From the NCBI GenBank assembly GCA_035610835.1, contig CM069446.1, forward strand, positions 6,031,233-6,095,232: 64,000 nucleotides of DNA, written 5' to 3'. Below the pieces are notes generated by a model that saw only the letters and a list, made by a program, of their open reading frames with translations, was not told where the DNA came from and did not search any database. The stretch is from Ophiura sarsii (taxonomy: Eukaryota; Echinodermata; Ophiuroidea; Amphilepidida; Ophiuridae). Below are positions 63,075 through 64,000 of the stretch, in pieces. Numbering within the stretch: position 1 is the stretch's first letter; the number at the start of each line of letters is the position of its first letter. Both the position numbers and the translations under genes were made by a program.

Positions 63075-64000
63075 TATGGGTTTCCATGATGGCTTAATAT
63101 TCAATTGATATCTATCGTATGAGTGTGACCTGTATGTTACACTGCATCAGCATGTAACCGTATCAAAATGATCATTTCGCAATACATTAATTCAAGTATC
63201 GTAGATACACGTGGTACACTAACATTATTCAGGTACCGCTCATATGGGTTACTTTTTTGCAAAAATTCCCTGAACATGGGGTATGATATGTACTGGAAAA
63301 CCCATAGGTCCCAACCAGGGGTAGCTAGCATGAATGCCCATACGCCCGGGGTCTTATTTTTACCCCAAGCATGCAAAGAATCCAAAAATGGGTGGGGGAG
63401 GTGAAAATAAATTTCAGGGGGTAACAATATTGTTGCCATATTATTGCGATCGTAAGCTACAGGTTCAAAAATTTGGGGTCTGATTTCAGCCCCTGAGCTT
63501 TCAAAAAGTCCCAATATGAGGGGGTGAAAATTTGTGAAAATATCATTTGGTGGGGTCAATCACCCTCCAATTGGGAGTTAATGCTACCCCTGGTCCCAAT
63601 TAAAAAAAACACCCTATGGGCCCAAATTGCAACAAAAAACAACAAATCAAATCAGCTATTTTTTAGGTAAAAACACCCTGAATGGTGGGCCAGGATTTTG
63701 AAACCATAAGCCCCCCCCCCCCCCCCCCCTTGAAATCAAACAGTGGCATGTATGCCACAAGAGACTTTCAAAACTTTTGAATCTATCCAAAATGTTTTGA
63801 TCTAAACATAGTGTGCACAAATATTCCATGCAAAGCTGTGATATCACTATTATTCAAAATCAGCAGAGGGTACAAGATTAAATGTGGAGAAAATGTAAAC
63901 TAATACGGTATCACAATAGTTGTGTGAAATGATAACATCTGGGACTTTTATATTGGGGAAATATGTATGGATGCATGCAGCATTGACAGCTTTAGGGGAA
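63075..64000. other. Non-coding window edge
   Basis: A C run at about 63713-63730 and several short chance open frames with no domain. The minus-strand frame at 63137-63559 is long for the region but its composition is unremarkable and I do not recognise it. Confidence 0.35.

Noticed and set aside
63137..63559. 140-codon minus-strand open frame
   Set aside because: No recognisable domain, splice context or homologous copy; treated as chance.

Overview
The window is eukaryotic nuclear DNA from an animal. It is AT-rich and intron-dominated, with GT-AG splice sites, no operons and very dense short transposons. One gene can be reconstructed with confidence: a complete ten-exon holocarboxylase synthetase / biotin-protein ligase (HLCS) on the minus strand, from the start codon at 47404 to the stop at 14915. 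All splice phases agree and the coding sequence is 2802 nt (933 aa). The intron-rich HLCS, the CR1/Jockey-like LINE fragments and the mixture of hAT, Tc1/mariner, piggyBac-like and PIF/Harbinger-like MITEs suggest a marine invertebrate, perhaps a non-vertebrate deuterostome such as an echinoderm or hemichordate. That placement is a low-confidence inference.

Layout. 1-77 may be the last coding exon of an unidentified plus-strand gene that converges on HLCS. 78-14583 is intergenic and filled with decayed transposons, including a broken LINE at 3920-5220. 14584-47404 is HLCS; its introns (0.4 to 10.8 kb) hold most of the MITEs. 47405-58610 is upstream DNA with no recognisable gene. 58611-58793 is a convincing 183-nt internal exon of another, unidentified minus-strand gene. 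58794-64000 is repeats, including a G-rich tandem array.

The most unusual features lie in HLCS itself. The 3' part of exon 4, with its 5' splice site, has been amplified into 24 tandem copies of exactly 97 bp (28134-30461), so intron 4 opens with 23 surplus splice donors. Independently, the last 25 codons plus stop of the final exon have been amplified with an 81-bp (27-codon) period into the 3' UTR (14584-14995). Other notable structures are two identical 471-bp repeats flanking 933 bp with one shared short target duplication (34815-36689), a LINE inserted into a MITE with an 8-bp target duplication (39120-40836), and a 1.7-kb inverted-repeat element with regularly spaced internal motifs and a near-perfect 39-bp palindrome (44310-46047).

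How the parts relate: HLCS attaches biotin to carboxylases. The other content is mobile DNA in its introns and flanks, and no multi-gene system is visible. All coordinates and translations were worked out by eye from the sequence; family names come from remembered family features and not from searches.
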